Assembly: GCA_037903355.1 (NCBI GenBank)
Contig: JBAJFE010000005.1
Coordinates: 2,294,001 to 2,358,000 of the forward strand
Reading direction: 5' to 3'
Source of the DNA: Trichuris trichiura
Taxonomy: Eukaryota > Nematoda > Enoplea > Trichinellida > Trichuridae
Length of the DNA: 64,000 nucleotides
The notes under the pieces were generated by a model. The model was not told the DNA's origin. It saw only the letters and a program-made list of their open reading frames with translations, and did no database searches. A program made the position numbers and the translations under genes. This document shows, piece by piece, positions 57,501 through 64,000 of the stretch. Position 1 is the stretch's first letter; the number at the start of each line of letters is the position of its first letter.

Positions 57501-57608
57501 CCGCCTCTACCAATTGCGCCGAGTCCAAGTCCGAAGCAACCTGCCGAAAAGAAAAAAGTTTCGCCTGAAGACGAACAAGAAAGTTCTGTTTCGTCTAGCA
57601 GGTCCTAA
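37020..57608 (+). CDS. Large EGF-repeat type I receptor, about 1870 residues, 37 EGF domains
   Basis: Forty coding exons join in frame (5619 bases) to TAA at 57606-57608. Exon 1 (37020-37992) encodes a signal peptide (MDVLLKLFILCLFSAAIL), about 250 residues of cysteine-containing ectodomain that could be a diverged C-type lectin-like domain, and the first EGF. EGF exons follow, nearly all one domain per exon, phase 1 at both ends. Then comes one membrane segment (WLAFGLLLAIVILLLLL), a basic RCRIRRG stop-transfer and a Pro/Ser/Glu-rich tail of about 80 residues. Many EGFs keep the O-fucose consensus C-x4-[ST]-C and some the O-glucose consensus C-x-S-x-P-C, as in Notch-type proteins, and the array is rich in N-glycosylation sequons. 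Notch LNR and ankyrin repeats are absent, so it is not Notch. A cell-surface adhesion or signalling role is inferred. The donor of the exon ending 55093 is mutated; skipping that exon would keep the frame. Confidence 0.8.
39171..39414. repeat. Near-perfect inverted repeat in intron 1 of the EGF receptor
   Basis: Arms of about 100 bases starting ATGTTAAGTTTCTTTTACGG differ at only a few positions and enclose about 40 bases, so the element is young. Both arms carry CTGAAGA-N17-GAAAGCTCCGGA: minus strand at 39224-39256, plus strand at 39328-39360. No coding potential. Confidence 0.9.
40140..40430. repeat. Dispersed repeat shared with 22034-22220
   Basis: It contains TTTTAAAATAAAGCATCAAT and a following TTTCCTTTTCG block found also at about 22050-22170. 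It lies in intron 2 of the EGF receptor. Confidence 0.5.
41630..42020. repeat. Segment duplicated at 26195-26905
   Basis: The intron end and first bases of EGF exon 3 recur upstream of duplication copy 2, beginning TACCTGATTCGCG here and TACTTAATTCGCG there. This copy is the functional one because its EGF exon is intact. Confidence 0.6.
42877..46305 (-). mobile_element. BEL/Pao LTR retrotransposon, antisense in EGF receptor intron 5, decayed
   Basis: Direct repeats of at least 110 bases at about 42877-42985 and 46180-46290 share CCAAATTCTCAGGTTA, AATACGTT and TTCCGTGGCTTGTC and are probably its LTRs. Minus-strand fragments read in order from high to low coordinate: protease/RT region with many stops (45900-44700), RNase H-like FADASSQAFGAVGY (44405-44130), integrase zinc finger (44113-43913), integrase core (43912-43604), and C-terminal integrase region (43692-43333). 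The internal length of about 3.2 kb and frequent stops show it is inactive. Confidence 0.8.
43333..44405 (-). pseudogene. BEL/Pao RNase H-like region and integrase fragments
   Basis: FADASSQAFGAVGYLR is the Pao-type hydrolase segment after the RT. HSGSERVLAELR with CLYCQR is the integrase zinc finger. IETDFFGPLEI and LIARRGCPSTIVSENVKTF are the catalytic-core blocks, with a short deletion between the TTDV and RRLI parts. HHGGAWERLI is the end of the core. The pieces lie in different frames. Confidence 0.8.
46346..50496 (+). CDS. EGF receptor, exons 6-20 (EGF 6-20, divergent block)
   Basis: Exons: 46346-46462, 46523-46645, 46708-46821, 46887-47003, 47055-47174, 47228-47350, 47406-47525, 47683-47796, 47890-48009, 49004-49123, 49172-49291, 49346-49465, 49938-50060, 50193-50312, 50377-50496. 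Each encodes one six-cysteine EGF of 38-41 residues, phase 1-1. Several keep C-x4-T-C (CQNGATC, CANNATC, CRNGATC), an O-fucosylation consensus. CSSSPC and CQSVPC fit the O-glucose consensus. These domains are much more diverged from one another than EGF 21-33. The exon ending 46821 uses a GC donor (GCAAGT) rather than GT. Most introns are 50-170 bases. Confidence 0.85.
50793..55093 (+). CDS. EGF receptor, exons 21-33 (homogenised EGF array)
   Basis: Exons: 50793-50912, 51087-51206, 51384-51503, 51700-51819, 51982-52101, 52661-52780, 52943-53062, 53624-53743, 53919-54038, 54161-54280, 54449-54568, 54721-54840, 54974-55093. All are exactly 120 bases and encode near-copies of the pattern [EG]-[IV]-D-P-C-[IV]-x-H-[QK]-C-x-N-G, then NC[TS]A, PGEYVC and FTGKRCE. 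The recurring N-C-T is an N-glycosylation sequon. EGF 25 and the one at 52943-53062 encode identical peptides. The last exon ends in G followed by ATAAGT where all others have GTAAGT or similar, so its donor looks dead. Confidence 0.85.
52168..52232. repeat. Intronic hairpin, repeated at about 53140-53205
   Basis: ACGGTTTACTCCCCG faces CGGGGAATAATCCGT around a loop of about 30 bases; the second copy reads CGGGGAGTAATCCGT. The second copy also has an 11-base insertion before the left arm. Confidence 0.6.
52372..52479 (+). pseudogene. Decayed EGF exon, first copy
   Basis: The sequence CATCAGTGTATGAACAGCGG and TTCCTTTTACGGGA.AACTATG follows the array consensus, but the splice acceptor is gone and frameshifts break the domain. 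Confidence 0.75.
53343..53450 (+). pseudogene. Decayed EGF exon, second copy
   Basis: Tandem-duplication partner of 52372-52479, with further changes (CATAAATGAATGAACAGC, TTTTAAGGGAAAACTATG). It carries no intact frame or acceptor. Confidence 0.75.
55094..55654 (+). other. EGF receptor intron after the mutated donor
   Basis: Expected intron 33, starting ATAAGT instead of GTAAGT. If not spliced, the frame reads on for about 41 residues and stops at 55218, giving a soluble form that lacks the last EGFs and the membrane segment. Confidence 0.6.
55655..57608 (+). CDS. EGF receptor, last exons (EGF 34-37, membrane segment, cytoplasmic tail)
   Basis: Exons: 55655-55777, 55835-55945, 56292-56528 (two EGFs in one exon), 57140-57255 (membrane segment), 57310-57438 and 57498-57608 (tail). 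The 57-base intron 55778-55834 has no in-frame stop, so unspliced RNA would add 19 residues between two EGFs. The tail has an acidic, serine-rich end (PEDEQESSVSSSRS) with PPLPIAPSPSPKQP before it, a candidate SH3-binding stretch. No tyrosine-based or PDZ-binding motif is obvious. Confidence 0.85.
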
Positions 57609-57613
57609 TAGCA

Positions 57614-57619
57614 AATAAA
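57614..57619 (+). terminator. Poly(A) signal AATAAA of the EGF receptor
   Basis: AATAAA begins six bases after the stop codon, implying a very short 3' UTR unless another signal further on is used. Confidence 0.6.
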
Positions 57620-59651
57620 ATAGCCTAAAATAATTTCTTGCGCATTTCAAAGGGCTTCTTGTGCACTGTAACATGTTTTTCTGTAAGAAAGCAATGTCTG
57701 TTGTATTGATTTCAAATTTGTGGTAATCAAGCTGTCACTTACGGTACCCTGAAATAAGTTTTAGTATTCAATAGGTTTATAAATGACTTTGCTAGTTTAA
57801 GGGTTTGCAACGACACATAACGCGCTCTGCGAGCTTCCCATTGAGTTATAAAACATTTTTTTTGTTTTGTTCTGTCCCAATGCTGCGAGACGGCAGTAGG
57901 CAAACTTTCACCATGGAGTCATCATGACTCCTTAAGTAAAAATTTATTTATTCTTTTTTTTGTTGTAATTAATACACACAGCAAACCGTTGACTAAAAAC
58001 TGGTATCAAGAACTTGCATGCTGTATACTTGCGTGAAGGCTAGGAATTTTATAGAGTTTGTTTGAAACGTACGGTAAGAAATGATTCAAGTTCCATAGCG
58101 CAATGCGAATCATGGTTTACGATAAGCAACTGCTTTTCGGTTCATTCATTAACTGAGAAAACAAAACTTTTGGAAAGCTCTTTTTTTTCAACAAATGACA
58201 ATGGCGTTTCTGAAAGTCGCTTTTTTCTTTACTACTTTTCAAGTCGGTGTTCAGTTCACTATTTGAATTCAAAAAGAAACTAGGATGCAAGGACAGCCAA
58301 TGGGTCGTCAGCTCGGTTATCCACATTAAAATAAACGTCTCGGTGCAATTTTTACGCCGTTATAGAAGCCATGTTACGATAACTCAATATGAAAATAACT
58401 TTTTGAAAACATAAAACGAGACTTCGACATCTCCTACAGTAAGAAGGTAATAAAGGCAGTGACTCTTAAGATGTCGTATTTTTCAGCTGCATCAGCTATT
58501 TGTAAACTTTTGTTGTCGGATAACAACTTGTTGACGTTAGTTGCGCTGGTATCTGCCAAAAAAATTTGCAATCAAGCTCAAAAGCAAAGTAACAAAAAGT
58601 GAAGAATTTTACGCAAGCACAAACTATACTGCGACACGAACACGGAAAAAACTTTGCAAATATGCAGCAGCATTAAACGGAGCGATCTGGACTCAGCATT
58701 ACAGCGCTAAATAAGAAAACCGAGCAAAACTGAATCTTACTGTAGGTCTCATTCGCCCTTAGCTAGAACGTTAACGCTTCGTTGGTAACTTGCTCAAAGC
58801 ATGGTAATATTTATTTTAAAAATTTTTGTCAAGTTTTCTATTTGTTCTACTTTCAACCGGCGGAGTGAGGAAATAAATCTATCGTTAGCTAATTGATTCA
58901 CAAGTTAACACGCACGACAGCCTGTATTATGGTGTACTGTACAATTGTTCGCCCTTGTTGTTGATCGGCAACTTTTTACGCGTCCTCTGCGTTCTTATTG
59001 CCTTTGATCTAACTCAGCTGAAGTCATTGTTCCGGGTAAAGCATTTTTTCGCGTTCACGGACATCCCTTAACTTGTTTTACTTGTCGCTTGCTAACCAGT
59101 GACGTCTAAGCTTGATGTTTCGTAAAACAACCGCGGACGCCTCCGATGTCTTTTGGTGCAGCGCATTCGTGAAACTTTCGCTAATCTTGTCTCTCACGTT
59201 TGTAGTGTACATTTCAAGCGCGGTCTAACATTTACATCTTCATTGTTTCCATTAGTTTTACGAATGCGCCCCGCGGAAGAAGAGAAACTTCATTATAGCG
59301 CGGTGTTCATGCTAGACGACGTTAGACAAGCTTACACAATTAATGTTGACCTTTTGTAGGAGCCTTTTTTTCGTTTTCATTCATTAATTCACTGCCAAAA
59401 TAAGTTGTAGTTGGTCGGAGCGTATCGATTCAACAACGTTTGGATCGTGTTTTGCTTCAGCTTAAAACTGCGTGTTTATCGAGCTGCGCTTCCGGCTGAC
59501 GGACGACGATACGGCCTGTCCGTTGCGTAGACATTTCAATGTTGTTTTTCCCTTTAAGTTACAATTTTCGAGCCGTCTGTCCGCCTGTGAAGAAAGATCG
59601 GTCGCCTTGACTGCTTCTCATCAATGTTGCGTCATTTCGGAAAGCTTCACC
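57620..59651. other. Intergenic region, promoter side of PRRC2
   Basis: No supported gene. GGAGTCATCATGACTCC, a short palindrome with two TGACTC half-sites, is near 57915-57931. The frame at 59153-59359 (+) is open but unrecognised and may be 5' leader of the following gene. Confidence 0.45.

Positions 59652-64000
<4,349 letters not shown>

Noticed and set aside
37020..57608. Identification as Notch
   Set aside because: No LNR repeats, RAM region or ankyrin repeats; the cytoplasmic tail is only about 80 residues.

Overview
The window is eukaryotic and almost certainly from an animal. Genes are split by many GT-AG introns, often 50-60 bases long, and products include cyclophilin A, isovaleryl-CoA dehydrogenase, a type 1 cystatin, NUDT8-like and LLPH-like proteins, a PRRC2/BAT2 protein and a huge EGF-repeat receptor. 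A C-terminal ShKT domain, compact genes beside multi-kb introns and the mobile-element mix suggest a nematode, possibly a clade I (Trichinellida-like) worm. The species is inference only. Coding exons were assembled by hand from reading frames, splice sites and phase; all assembled genes keep an open frame across every junction.

Layout. 1-4.3 kb: a foldback repeat, the 3' exon of a ShKT-domain gene (+), and an 8-exon orphan gene (-) with a PPxY motif near its N-terminus and a CaaX box at its C-terminus. 6.6-7.4 kb: cyclophilin (+). 10.2-13.8 kb: a 9-exon isovaleryl-CoA dehydrogenase gene (-) whose introns hold two complete genes: a stefin on the opposite strand and a small PPxY membrane protein on the same strand. 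A paralogue of the latter lies just downstream. 14.8-16.3 kb: NUDT8-like hydrolase and LLPH homologue (+).

17.6-34.2 kb: a duplicated segment. Each copy holds an intact 5-exon gene for a small type I membrane protein plus a conserved alternative tail. The copies are separated by a decayed Ty3/Gypsy element, and the second is interrupted by a Tigger/pogo element and a hAT element. 35.8-39.4 kb holds two long inverted repeats.

37.0-57.6 kb: one gene of about 40 exons (+) encoding a signal peptide, a possible lectin-like domain, about 37 EGF domains, one membrane segment and a short cytoplasmic tail. Nearly every EGF is its own phase 1-1 exon. A decayed BEL/Pao element sits antisense in one intron, and part of the array was made by recent unequal crossing-over. 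59.7-64 kb: the 5' part of a PRRC2/BAT2 gene (+), running off the window.

The most unusual signals are a CTGANGA-N17/18-GAAAGCTCC motif recurring in different repeats (hammerhead-ribozyme-like core), the nested IVD locus with its PPxY pair, the two alternative cytoplasmic tails kept in both duplicates, and a mutated splice donor in the EGF array.
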